Source: an uncultured bacterium (GTDB lineage: Bacteria; Bacillota; Clostridia; Oscillospirales; Oscillospiraceae). From it: a DNA stretch of 39,719 nucleotides. A model generated the notes under the pieces. That model saw only the letters and a program-made list of their open reading frames with translations. It did not search any database and was not told the DNA's origin. The position numbers were made by a program, and so were the translations under genes. Below are positions 1 to 6,528 of this stretch, in pieces (within the stretch, counting starts at the first letter, position 1; each line of letters begins with the position of its first letter). Location: contig CAMWRX010000020.1 of NCBI GenBank assembly GCA_947176765.1, forward strand, positions 1 through 39,719, given 5' to 3'.

Positions 1-161
1 ATCCGGTAGGCCGGATAGGCCGCGAGGATGAGCGCCGCGCAGGCGGCGCAGACCGCCCAGGTGTTCCACCGAAACAGGGGCCGCGCCACATTCTCCCCCG
101 CCGCCAGCACGTAATCCTCGTTGACCTCGCCGATTATATCCAAAAGCTCATAGTTTTTCAT
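1..161 (-). CDS. Partial membrane protein, probable partner of the ECF sigma factor
   Basis: Only the first 53 codons lie in the window; the gene runs off the left edge. The ATG overlaps the stop codon of the upstream sigma factor gene in an ATGA, and the sigma gene's last codons (AGGAGGGATTTGAAGT) supply its ribosome binding site, so the two are translationally coupled. The visible protein has a short acidic N-terminus (LLDIIGEVNEDYV, about residues 6-18) followed by one hydrophobic segment at about residues 33-50. The same layout, a cytoplasmic stub of about 35 residues then one membrane span, is seen in the gene that follows the second ECF sigma factor at 5707-6528. By position and shape it is probably an anti-sigma factor or sigma-controlled membrane sensor; that is inference, since no anti-sigma domain can be confirmed from the fragment. 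Confidence 0.7.
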   Translation of the reverse strand, partial: MKNYELLDIIGEVNEDYVLAAGENVARPLFRWNTWAVCAACAALILAAYPAYR

Positions 162-718
162 ACTTCAAATCCCTCCTGTTGAAGATGGACGCGCAGCTTC
201 TGCCTCAGCCGGTGGAGCGTGGTGGTCACGTGGGTGCGGCTCATGCGGAAGCGTTTTGCAAGCTGTTCCACGCTGTCTAAGTACCAGTACCGCCGCAGGA
301 ACAGGTTCCGATCCCGCTCAGGGAGGGCGGCCAGGAAGCCGTCCAGTGCCGCCCGGAAGGCCTGCCGGTCCAGCGCGCCCTCCGGGGTGTCAGCCCCGGA
401 CACCACCTCGCTCAGCTCGTCCAGGGCAAGCTGAACCTGTCCGCCGCCCCGCTTCTGGGCCGTTTCCGCCCGCCGGGCGCTGAGGGCCAGGTTGCGCGCG
501 ATCCGCCCCGCGTAGCTCTTCAGCGAACGGGGCCGCTGGGGCGGGATGGTCTGCCAGCACTTCAGCCAGGTGTCGTTGACGCACTCCTCCGCCGCCCCCT
601 GGTCGCCCAGGATGCCCCGGGCAATGGCGGCGCAGTACGCCCCATATTCCCGGCCGGCGGCCTCAATGGCGCCCTCGTCCCGGGCAAAAAACAGCGCGAT
701 GATCTTGTTGTCGTCCAT
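158..718 (-). CDS. ECF-type RNA polymerase sigma factor
   Basis: A 186-residue sigma-70 family protein of the small two-domain (ECF) kind. Region 2 is visible at about residues 20-75 (AAEECVNDTWLKCW, then the IPPQRP and IARNLAL motifs) and region 4 at about residues 130-180 (LPERDRNLFLRRYWY followed by a helix-turn-helix ending in TTTLHRLRQKL). It should direct core RNA polymerase to a small regulon in response to an unknown signal. The start is the ATG at 718, preceded by TTAGGAGTGATTAACC. It is coupled by a 4-bp overlap to the membrane protein that follows. It is clearly related to the second ECF factor at 6525-7073, sharing the NDxWL and IPPxRP motifs. Upstream, a TGTGAC and a CGTC about 16 bp apart could be a self-recognised ECF promoter, but this is weak. 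Confidence 0.92.
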   Translation of the reverse strand: MDDNKIIALFFARDEGAIEAAGREYGAYCAAIARGILGDQGAAEECVNDTWLKCWQTIPPQRPRSLKSYAGRIARNLALSARRAETAQKRGGGQVQLALDELSEVVSGADTPEGALDRQAFRAALDGFLAALPERDRNLFLRRYWYLDSVEQLAKRFRMSRTHVTTTLHRLRQKLRVHLQQEGFEV

Positions 719-792
719 GGTTAATCACTCCTAAGAAAGGCCCTTTCACCTATCAAGACGCGGTTTGAAGTGGGATGTCACAGGAGAGACGG

Positions 793-824
793 AAAAAGTC
801 CGGGGAAGCTCCCCGGACTTTTTT
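793..824. terminator. Bidirectional intrinsic terminator
   Basis: AAGTCCGGGG-AAGCT-CCCCGGACTT forms a perfect stem flanked by A-rich and T-rich tracts on both sides, so it can end transcription on either strand. It sits directly after the stop codon of the DUF6440 gene and marks the end of the seven-gene minus-strand operon. Confidence 0.88.
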
Positions 825-1006
825 CACACATCCCAGATGAGGGGCCCGCCCTCCCTGTCCACCAGAGGGCACAGCCCGCCCCCGTTGCCGGAGCCGACAA
901 ACAGATACTGCACCCCGGTGGCGGTGTCCATCAGCACCACGCACTGGGGCTTGGTGAGGCCGTTGCCCTCCGTGAGGACTACTTGAAAACGGTCATTCTT
1001 TCCCAT
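824..1006 (-). CDS. DUF6440 family small protein
   Basis: A 60-residue protein with the pattern KNDRF at the N-terminus and TGVQYLFVGSGNGGGLCPL in the middle (about residues 30-48), which I recognise as the DUF6440 family of short Firmicute proteins; its biochemical role is not known. It has no signal peptide or membrane span and is probably a small cytosolic beta-rich domain. A longer open frame extends upstream, but the ATG at 1006 is preceded by AAAGGAAGGATAACC, and that ribosome binding site overlaps the end of the previous gene, so the short form is preferred. It is the last gene of the operon that begins at 3226. Confidence 0.8.
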   Translation of the reverse strand: MGKNDRFQVVLTEGNGLTKPQCVVLMDTATGVQYLFVGSGNGGGLCPLVDREGGPLIWDV

Positions 1007-1008
1007 GG

Positions 1009-1191
1009 TTATCCTTCCTTTCTTATGTGAAGCCGCACGCCGGCGAACACAAACAGCGCCATTGCAATCATCATCATAACACCGTTGAGCCGCACTGTCC
1101 AGTCCGGCAGGGGGAAAAGCGTCCTGCCTGCCGTCCACAGGATCACCGAGAGACCCAGCACAATGAGGCTGGCAAGCTGTAATTTTTTCAT
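1009..1191 (-). CDS. Small two-span membrane protein
   Basis: A 60-residue protein with two hydrophobic stretches, about residues 5-21 and 36-52, separated by a short loop containing RTLFPLPDW, and a basic C-terminal tail (RLHIRKEG). Family not recognised. The ATG at 1191 overlaps the stop codon of the pseudouridine synthase gene as ATGA and has GAGGAGGA just upstream, so it is read by coupled translation. The stop is followed after 2 bp by the ATG of the DUF6440 gene. Predicted to sit in the cytoplasmic membrane; function unknown. Confidence 0.75.
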   Translation of the reverse strand: MKKLQLASLIVLGLSVILWTAGRTLFPLPDWTVRLNGVMMMIAMALFVFAGVRLHIRKEG

Positions 1192-2096
1192 GAAATATCC
1201 TCCTCTGGAATCAGCGCCGCCATATCGTCGGGCAGGGGCGCGGAAAAGACAAGCCGCTCTCCGGTGATGGGGTGGGCAAGCTCCAAGTAGGCGGAGTGAA
1301 GGGCGGGGCGGTCGATCAAAGCTCGGTTTTCCGTCCCGTACAGGAAGTCCCCGGTGAGGGGACAGCCGATATGGGCCATGTGGACGCGGATCTGGTGGGT
1401 GCGGCCGGTTTCCAGTTCGAGGCACACCAGCGTCCGGGGGCCCCACCAGCGCAGGATCTGATAATGGGTGCGGGCGGGTCTGCCGTCAGGCCGCACCTCC
1501 CGGGCCGTCAGCGAACCCTCCACCGGGCCGATGGGGGCGTCGATAATGCCCGTGGGCTCGGGGGGCGCGCCGTCGCACACCGCCAGATAAACCCGCCGAA
1601 AGTCCCCGGTGTGGAGCTGGTTTTTCAGCCTCTCCTGGGCGTGGGCGTGCTTGGCGACCACCACCAGCCCCGAGGTGCCCCTGTCCAGCCGGTGGACGGG
1701 GTGGAAGTCCGACTCGTCCCCGGTCTGGGCGTAGTGCCACATTAAATAATTGCCCAGGGTGTCGTCGAAGTGGCCGTGGCCGGGATGGACCAACACCCCG
1801 GGAGCTTTGTTGACCACGATCAGGTCGGCGTCCTCGTACACGATGTCCAGCGGCCCCTCCGCTGGGACGACCCCGGACGAGGGGACTGGATCGGTGAGGC
1901 GCACGGCCAGCGTCTGGCCCTCGCTCACCCGGACGCGGACGTGTACCCGCACGCCGTCCAGGGTGATGCCGTCCTCCAGCCACTTGATCCGGCGCAGCAC
2001 CGTGCCGGATAAGCCCAGCCGGCGGCGCAGAAGGGTGTTGACCTCCAGCCCCGCCAGCTCGGGGGTGATCGGCAAGGTGAGATACCGGGCGCTCAC
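1188..2096 (-). CDS. RluA-family pseudouridine synthase
   Basis: A 302-residue enzyme of the RluA/RluD family, which isomerises specific uridines in rRNA or tRNA to pseudouridine. The N-terminal 70 residues look like an S4-type RNA-binding segment. The catalytic motif HRLDRGTSG is at about residues 135-143, with the nucleophilic aspartate at about 138, and the later motif ETGRTHQIRVHM is present as expected. Length is normal for the family. The start is a GTG at 2096 overlapping the previous stop codon as GTGA. In this window it sits unusually among small membrane-protein genes in an XRE-controlled operon. Which RNA site it modifies cannot be told from the sequence. Confidence 0.92.
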   Translation of the reverse strand: MSARYLTLPITPELAGLEVNTLLRRRLGLSGTVLRRIKWLEDGITLDGVRVHVRVRVSEGQTLAVRLTDPVPSSGVVPAEGPLDIVYEDADLIVVNKAPGVLVHPGHGHFDDTLGNYLMWHYAQTGDESDFHPVHRLDRGTSGLVVVAKHAHAQERLKNQLHTGDFRRVYLAVCDGAPPEPTGIIDAPIGPVEGSLTAREVRPDGRPARTHYQILRWWGPRTLVCLELETGRTHQIRVHMAHIGCPLTGDFLYGTENRALIDRPALHSAYLELAHPITGERLVFSAPLPDDMAALIPEEDIS

Positions 2097-2554
2097 AGTT
2101 TTTTGGACAGGTATAGGTTTGCCAGCGGCCAGGTGACGGAATACACGACGATTACAGCGAAGATGGCCAAGGCCGCCGGCTTGCTCACCGCCACCAGCAC
2201 GAACATGGAGGCCACGGCGGCGAAATAGGTAAATATCCCAGCGAACTGGAAGGCCATGGCGGTGATGGCCTTTTCCCGCTCATCCTGCTCTTGGATCTTG
2301 GCCTTTTTCCGGGCCTCCGGGTTTGTGAGCAGAATCTGTGCCCGCACGATCAGGAACACGGAGCCGAGGGTGATGCCGCTGGCCGCGCCCAGGTAGAAGC
2401 CCCGGGCGTAGTCGGACAGAACTTCGCTATCATGGATCAGCAGGAGGTAGCAGATGATGCCCGTCAGCCCCACCGCCAGCAGGCCGAAGCCCATCAACCG
2501 GCGGCGGCGCAGGGAGCGGTCATAATCCGAGGGTTCAAATAAACGCATCAGCAT
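2093..2554 (-). CDS. Four-span membrane protein of an XRE-linked operon
   Basis: A 153-residue protein with about four hydrophobic segments (residues about 21-41, 50-72, 100-122 and 126-147). Between the second and third is a charged cytoplasmic stretch containing ARKKAKIQEQDEREKA. A DER motif just before a membrane span is also present in the membrane protein of the second XRE module (15647-16216), so the two modules look analogous. Family not identified with certainty. The start is the ATG at 2554 behind GAGGAGGTTTTACCACC; an ATG two codons later is possible. The gene overlaps the next by GTGA. Likely role: a membrane component controlled by the neighbouring XRE repressor; the substrate or signal is unknown. 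Confidence 0.75.
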   Translation of the reverse strand: MLMRLFEPSDYDRSLRRRRLMGFGLLAVGLTGIICYLLLIHDSEVLSDYARGFYLGAASGITLGSVFLIVRAQILLTNPEARKKAKIQEQDEREKAITAMAFQFAGIFTYFAAVASMFVLVAVSKPAALAIFAVIVVYSVTWPLANLYLSKKL

Positions 2555-2569
2555 GGTGGTAAAACCTCC

Positions 2570-2821
2570 TCAGTTGGCGTCACCGCGGCCCGACAGCCGC
2601 AGCTTGAAGGCGTGGAAGCGGTCGAACAAAGGCCGGGTCTTGGGAGAGCCGTACAGCAGGCCGATGAAGGCCAGCCCGCAGGCCGCGCCGGACAGGAAAT
2701 GGGCCGCGGTGGCCACGGGGCCCTGGAGCTCCAGCACATGGCGGGCGGCAATGCTGATCCACAGCAGGGTGACGCCGATGAAAAAGGCGGGGTTCATATA
2801 AAAATTACAATTACGCTTCAT
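2570..2821 (-). CDS. Small two-span membrane protein
   Basis: An 83-residue protein with two hydrophobic segments (about residues 11-27 and 36-58) and a basic C-terminal tail with FHAFKLRLSGRG. It starts at an ATG overlapping the stop of the XRE regulator (ATGA) with GAGGAAGAG upstream, which argues that the regulator and this protein are made together. No known family recognised. Small membrane partners of XRE repressors are common in Firmicutes, but the function here is not known. Confidence 0.7.
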   Translation of the reverse strand: MKRNCNFYMNPAFFIGVTLLWISIAARHVLELQGPVATAAHFLSGAACGLAFIGLLYGSPKTRPLFDRFHAFKLRLSGRGDAN

Positions 2822-3021
2822 GTCTCTTCCTCCTCAAATAAGAAAATGTCCTCAATGGTCGTCTCAAAGTATTTGGCGATCTTGTGGGCCAGCAGAAGGG
2901 AGGCGTTGTACCGCCCGCTCTCCAGCGAGATAATGGTCTGCCGGGTGACAGCCACCGCCTCTGCCAGCTCCGCTTGGGAAATGCGCCGCTCCTTCCGCAG
3001 GGCGGCGATGCGGTTTTCCAT
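2818..3021 (-). CDS. XRE-family helix-turn-helix regulator
   Basis: A 67-residue protein consisting almost entirely of one Cro/C1-type helix-turn-helix: LRKERRISQAELAEAVAV, then TRQTIISLESGRYNASLLLA, then an acidic tail (FEEEET). It probably represses its own operon by binding the repeated TTTAC motifs that cover the promoter at 3252-3315. I chose the ATG at 3021, preceded by AAGGAGAGATGAC, because the domain begins immediately after it. An in-frame ATG at 3057, only 1 bp after the previous stop and behind GGAGGAGGGATGAT, would add 12 residues and cannot be excluded. A related compact XRE protein, also with a membrane-protein partner, lies at 15414-15650. Confidence 0.85.
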   Translation of the reverse strand: MENRIAALRKERRISQAELAEAVAVTRQTIISLESGRYNASLLLAHKIAKYFETTIEDIFLFEEEET

Positions 3022-3058
3022 GTCATCTCTCCTTATCATACAAACGGTTTGTTCCATA

Positions 3059-3226
3059 TCATCCCTCCTCCGACGGCTTCCGGCACTGGTTGAGACATAC
3101 TGCGGACGCGCAGAAACTTGCCGCGGCGGTCGACCACGCCCTGTCATGGCCAAAGGCAATCGCCCACACCAGACAGCCGATCCCGACCGCGAACATCGCC
3201 CCGCCCAGCAGTTTTCTGGACTTCAT
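3059..3226 (-). CDS. Small membrane protein, first gene of the XRE operon
   Basis: A 55-residue protein with two hydrophobic segments (about residues 8-24 and 31-45) and a charged end (QCRKPSEEG). The ATG at 3226 has a strong AAGGAGGAACAGACC site; a longer in-frame extension reaches into the promoter and is rejected. Its own C-terminal codons carry the GGAGGAGGGATGAT that could serve the XRE gene. Family not recognised. As first gene of the operon it is directly downstream of the promoter and operator cluster. Confidence 0.65.
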   Translation of the reverse strand: MKSRKLLGGAMFAVGIGCLVWAIAFGHDRAWSTAAASFCASAVCLNQCRKPSEEG

Positions 3227-3251
3227 GGTCTGTTCCTCCTTCGGGTCAAAT

Positions 3252-3315
3252 GTAAAGTTCGCTTTACGAGTAGAGTATAGCACGCTTTACATATGGTGTC
3301 AAGTGCGTTTTACAT
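3252..3315. promoter_or_regulatory. Candidate operator array, 23-bp spacing
   Basis: CTTTAC at 3262, CTTTAC at 3285 and TTTTAC at 3308 lie exactly 23 bp apart on the plus strand. The last two share the wider form CGYTTTACAT. The first is also one arm of the perfect inverted repeat GTAAAG-CGAA-CTTTAC ending at 3267. The three copies lie downstream of the -10, between the -10 and -35, and just upstream of the -35 of the XRE operon promoter. This is the arrangement expected for an autorepressor; the identity of the binding protein is inferred. Confidence 0.6.
3274..3302 (-). promoter_or_regulatory. Sigma-A promoter of the XRE/membrane-protein operon
   Basis: TTGACA (3302-3297) and TATACT (3279-3274) on the minus strand are separated by exactly 17 bp, a near-perfect vegetative promoter, about 48 bp before the first gene. 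Confidence 0.88.
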
Positions 3316-3385
3316 TTTTGAGGAAGAATTTTTTTGGAAGTTTCATGTAAAACATATGTTTTATATCGACGGGTGCTCCGGGGAT

Positions 3386-3413
3386 AAAAAGCGCCCGGAC
3401 TTTGCCCGGGCGC
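3386..3413 (-). terminator. Intrinsic terminator after yloV
   Basis: On the minus strand a GC-rich stem (CGCCCGG with its complement, 3391-3413) is followed by TTTTT. It lies just beyond the stop codon of yloV at 3427 and separates that operon from the XRE promoter. Confidence 0.82.
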
Positions 3414-3426
3414 GCGCGATTTGTGC

Positions 3427-5118
3427 TTATTCTGCGGAAATCATATAGTAGTAGACGGGCTGTCCGCCGGACAGCAGGGTGATCTCGGCGTTGGGGCACT
3501 GTTTCTGGAAGATGGCCAGGGCTTCGCCCGCCTGTTCCTCCGTCACGTCCTCGCCGTAGAAGATGCTGATGAACTCGGCGCTCTGCTGGCTGTCGGCCTG
3601 GGCCAGCCGCTCCAGCAGGGAGCCGATGGCCCGGTCCGTGCCAAAGAGCTGTCCGTCCGCCAGGGCCATGTAGTCCCCCTCGTGGATCTCGAAGCCGTCG
3701 AAGTCGGAGTCCCGGGCGGCATAAGTGATCTCGGAGGTGCGCACGTTCTTGCGGGCCTCCTCCATGGCGGCGGCGTTGGTCTCGGTGTCCGCCTCGGGGT
3801 CCAGCACCAGCATGGCGGAGATGCCCTGGGGCACGGTGCGGGTGGGAACCACCACGATCTCCTTGCCCTCGATGAGGCCCACGCACTGCTGGGCGGCCAT
3901 GATGATGTTCTTGTTGTTGGGCAGGACGAACACCACCTCGGCGGGGGTGCGGGCGATCTCCCGCAGAATGTCCTCGGTGGAGGGGTTCATGGTCTGGCCG
4001 CCGGAGATGACGCCGTCTACGCCCAAATCCTTGAACACGGAGGCCATGCCGTCCCCCGCGCTGACCGCCACCACGCCGAACTTCTTTTCGGGGGCGGCGA
4101 TAGCGTTTTCGTCCTCTTTTTCCTCCTGGGCCTCCAGCTCCGCCTCGATCTGCTCCAGGTCGTCGGTGCTCTGGGGCTTCTTGCCCGCGGCCATGTCCTC
4201 GTACTGGGTGCGCATATTCTCGATCTTGGCCAGCTCCAGGGTGCCGTACTTCTGGGCCTCGGACAGGGCCGCGCCGGGAATGTCGGTGTGGACGTGGACC
4301 TTGAACGCCTCGTCGTCCTCGCCGATGACCAGGCTGTCGCCGATGCTGTTCAGATAGGCGCGGAAGGGCTCGATGGACTTGTTGGAGGTCTTGCGCACGA
4401 TGAACACGGTGTCAAAGGTGAAGGTGATTTCCTCGTCGGTGAGGGCGGCGAAGTCGGCGGACTCCTTCACGGGCAGGGAATCCTCGTCCTCCTCCGGGGC
4501 GGGCACGCCCCGCAGCTCGTCCAGCATACCCTGGAGGATGCACAGGAAGCCTTTGCCGCCGGCGTCCACCACGCCCGCCTTTTTCAGCACCGGGTTCTGG
4601 TTGATGGTGTTGGCCAGGGCGGTCTGGCCCTCGGCGATGGCGGCCTCCAGGACGGCGTCTACGCTGTTCTGCTTCGCGGCGGCCTCGGCGGCGCGGGCGG
4701 CGGCCAGACGGGACACGGTGAGGATGGTGCCTTCGGCGGGCTTCATCACCGCCTTGTAGGCGGCGGACACGCCCTCGTTCAGGGCGGCGGCAAACACCAC
4801 GCCGTCCGCCTCGTCCTTCTCCTTCAGCGCCTTGGAGATGCCCCGGAACAGCAGGGACAGGATGACGCCGGAATTGCCCCGGGCCCCCCGCAGCAGGGCG
4901 GAGGCGTTAATGGAAGCGGCCTGGCCGATGGACTGGGCGGGCTTTTTCTTCGCCTCGGCGGCGGCGGTGCCAATGGTCAGGGACATATTGGTGCCGGTGT
5001 CGCCGTCGGGGACGGGGAATACGTTCAGATCGTTGATGGCCTGTTTCTGTGCGTTGATGGAGGCGGAGCCGTGGATCACCATGCGCTGGAAGAGCGCGCC
5101 GTCAATGATGTCTATCAT
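3427..5118 (-). CDS. fakA: DAK2-domain fatty acid kinase catalytic subunit (YloV/FakA)
   Basis: A 563-residue protein of the YloV/FakA family, about the usual 550 residues. The N-terminal DAK2 (dihydroxyacetone kinase-like) ATP-binding domain shows NVFPVPDGDTGTNM at about residues 32-45 and LLRGARGNSGVILS at about 75-88; a central region and a C-terminal DegV-associated region (GVVAVSAGDGMASVFKDLG, about 346-364) follow. The FakA-type kinase phosphorylates fatty acids presented by a FakB (DegV) binding protein, allowing exogenous fatty acids into phospholipid synthesis; no FakB gene is in this window. It sits 31 bp after the Asp23-like gene yloU, the same pairing as in Bacillus. Start at the ATG 5118, behind AAAGAGAGGA. 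Confidence 0.93.
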   Translation of the reverse strand: MIDIIDGALFQRMVIHGSASINAQKQAINDLNVFPVPDGDTGTNMSLTIGTAAAEAKKKPAQSIGQAASINASALLRGARGNSGVILSLLFRGISKALKEKDEADGVVFAAALNEGVSAAYKAVMKPAEGTILTVSRLAAARAAEAAAKQNSVDAVLEAAIAEGQTALANTINQNPVLKKAGVVDAGGKGFLCILQGMLDELRGVPAPEEDEDSLPVKESADFAALTDEEITFTFDTVFIVRKTSNKSIEPFRAYLNSIGDSLVIGEDDEAFKVHVHTDIPGAALSEAQKYGTLELAKIENMRTQYEDMAAGKKPQSTDDLEQIEAELEAQEEKEDENAIAAPEKKFGVVAVSAGDGMASVFKDLGVDGVISGGQTMNPSTEDILREIARTPAEVVFVLPNNKNIIMAAQQCVGLIEGKEIVVVPTRTVPQGISAMLVLDPEADTETNAAAMEEARKNVRTSEITYAARDSDFDGFEIHEGDYMALADGQLFGTDRAIGSLLERLAQADSQQSAEFISIFYGEDVTEEQAGEALAIFQKQCPNAEITLLSGGQPVYYYMISAE

Positions 5119-5149
5119 GTTCGGATAATCCTCTCTTTCTGGGCCGGGT

Positions 5150-5500
5150 TCAACCGATCACCATAGAATCGACGCAGACGTTCACGCTGCGCACCTCCAC
5201 CCCGGTGAGGCGGTGGACATTGTACTTCACTTCGTTCTGGATGGACTCGCCCACGGCCACCAGGTTCACCCCGTTGTCCACGATGATGTGCAGGTCAATG
5301 GAGATGGACTGGTCGTCGTTGTAGTGGATCTTTACGCCCTTGGACATGGACTCCCGGCGGAGCAGGTGGACCAGCCCGTCGGTGCGGGAGCGGAACGCCA
5401 TGCCCTTCACGCCGTAGCAGCTGGTGGCCACCGCGCCGGTCAGGTTGGAGTACACGTCGCTGGTAACCCGGACGAGACCCTTTTCAGTTTGTATTTTCAT
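5150..5500 (-). CDS. yloU: Asp23/Gls24 family protein (YloU)
   Basis: A 116-residue Asp23/Gls24-type protein covering the whole length of the family: it begins with the typical GLVRVTSDV segment and continues through GVKGMA (about 31-36), then IDLHIIVDNGVNL and the end VRSVNVCVDSM. The family is linked to envelope stress and cell-wall homeostasis in Gram-positives; the exact biochemical role is not settled. It precedes the fatty acid kinase gene in the same operon, as in many Firmicutes (yloU-yloV). The ATG at 5500 follows GAAAGGAAGGTTCCC. Confidence 0.92.
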   Translation of the reverse strand: MKIQTEKGLVRVTSDVYSNLTGAVATSCYGVKGMAFRSRTDGLVHLLRRESMSKGVKIHYNDDQSISIDLHIIVDNGVNLVAVGESIQNEVKYNVHRLTGVEVRSVNVCVDSMVIG

Positions 5501-5558
5501 GGGAACCTTCCTTTCTTCGCACGCAAGAGGGTTGCCTTTCCAATTTCATTCACCTTAT

Positions 5559-5587
5559 ATTGTATTCTATTTTTTGAAAAAATACAA
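5559..5587 (-). promoter_or_regulatory. Probable sigma-A promoter of yloU-yloV
   Basis: Minus strand TTGTAT (5587-5582) and TACAAT (5564-5559), spaced by 17 bp, in an AT-rich stretch about 60 bp before yloU. The rest of 5501-5663 shows nothing else clear. Confidence 0.55.
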
Positions 5588-5655
5588 GCCCGTTTTGCCG
5601 CCAAAAAATTCGGGAGGATTTGGGGGCTTTTGGGCTTTCTGAACAGGGTTTGGGC

Positions 5656-5685
5656 AAAAAGAAGCCCCGGACGGGTGTCCGGGGC
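5656..5685 (-). terminator. Intrinsic terminator of the second ECF operon
   Basis: Perfect 9-bp stem GCCCCGGAC/GTCCGGGGC (5664-5685), followed on the minus strand by TTCTTTTT, 22 bp after the stop codon at 5707. Confidence 0.85.
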
Positions 5686-5706
5686 GGAGTGGGATGTATT
5701 GAGCTT

Positions 5707-6528
5707 TCAGGGGAAAAGGTCCAGTGCCTCATAGAGTTTGGCCAGCTGCTCCTCTTTGAACCAGCCGCCGGTCTGAACCTGATACTGGATGCCGTCCTGC
5801 ACAAATGTGGCGACGCATTGGACGTTTTCACCCGGATCCCCCGGATCTGCCGGAAGGGTGAACAGCGCGATTTCGGCCTGGCAGCCGTTGGCCATGGGAT
5901 AGGGCTCGAGCATCTCCACCTGGGCGCTGTCCCCGGATTCGGATTCGACGGTCATGCCAAAGCCGGTTGACCCGTCGGTACTGCCGAGAAAGTGCTCCGT
6001 ATAGATGTCCAGCCAGACCCAGGGGCTGGTGGCATAGTCCCGATGCACACCAACACGAATCAGCTTGTCCTCGTTATAATGCAACGTGACAACAAATTGC
6101 CTGCCGCCTGTTTCCGGGTAGAAGCAGGGGATATCCTCGCCGATGAAGGCGCGGACTTCCGCCCAGGTGTCAAAGGACAGCTCGACGTGGCGATTATCCC
6201 CCCGGCCCTCGCCGGCGGCCAGGAGGGCGGGGCTGAAGCTGTCCATGGGGTAGCGGATGGGCGTGTAGCTAGCGTAGTATCTGTTTACGCCGTCCTCCGT
6301 GGTGCAGGTCTCCGCCTGGACGGGGGTAAAGCGGCTGAGGAAGTCCGCCACCGCCTCCGGGTTGGCGGCGAAAGCAGTTCCCAGCAGGGCAAGGCACAGG
6401 CAGGCGGCGATGAGGCCGGTGCGGACGGCTTTCGGCATGCGGCGCTTGGCCGGGGCCTGGATGTCGGCCTCCTCGATGAGGTCGGGGCCGACGGTGTTCA
6501 TCAGGTTCAAAACCTGCTCTTTTTTCAC
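5707..6528 (-). CDS. Single-span membrane protein coupled to ECF sigma factor
   Basis: A 273-residue protein with an N-terminal cytoplasmic stub (VLNLMNTVGPDLIEEAD, about residues 6-22), a basic patch (KRRMPKAVR), one membrane span at about residues 37-55 and about 215 residues outside the cell. The outer part ends with a region containing VDIYTEH-like and VQTGGWFKEEQL-type segments that I do not recognise. The start is a GTG at 6528 overlapping the sigma factor stop as GTGA, behind AAGGAGGGTTTTCT; an upstream in-frame extension is rejected because it runs inside the sigma gene. By coupling it is probably the cognate anti-sigma factor or a membrane sensor; this is inference. The same layout is seen at 1-161. 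Confidence 0.78.
   Translation of the reverse strand: MKKEQVLNLMNTVGPDLIEEADIQAPAKRRMPKAVRTGLIAACLCLALLGTAFAANPEAVADFLSRFTPVQAETCTTEDGVNRYYASYTPIRYPMDSFSPALLAAGEGRGDNRHVELSFDTWAEVRAFIGEDIPCFYPETGGRQFVVTLHYNEDKLIRVGVHRDYATSPWVWLDIYTEHFLGSTDGSTGFGMTVESESGDSAQVEMLEPYPMANGCQAEIALFTLPADPGDPGENVQCVATFVQDGIQYQVQTGGWFKEEQLAKLYEALDLFP

Noticed and set aside
5501-5663. Ribosomal protein gene rpmB before yloU, as in Bacillus
   Set aside because: No L28-like frame could be found on either strand; the interval holds a promoter and AT-rich DNA only.
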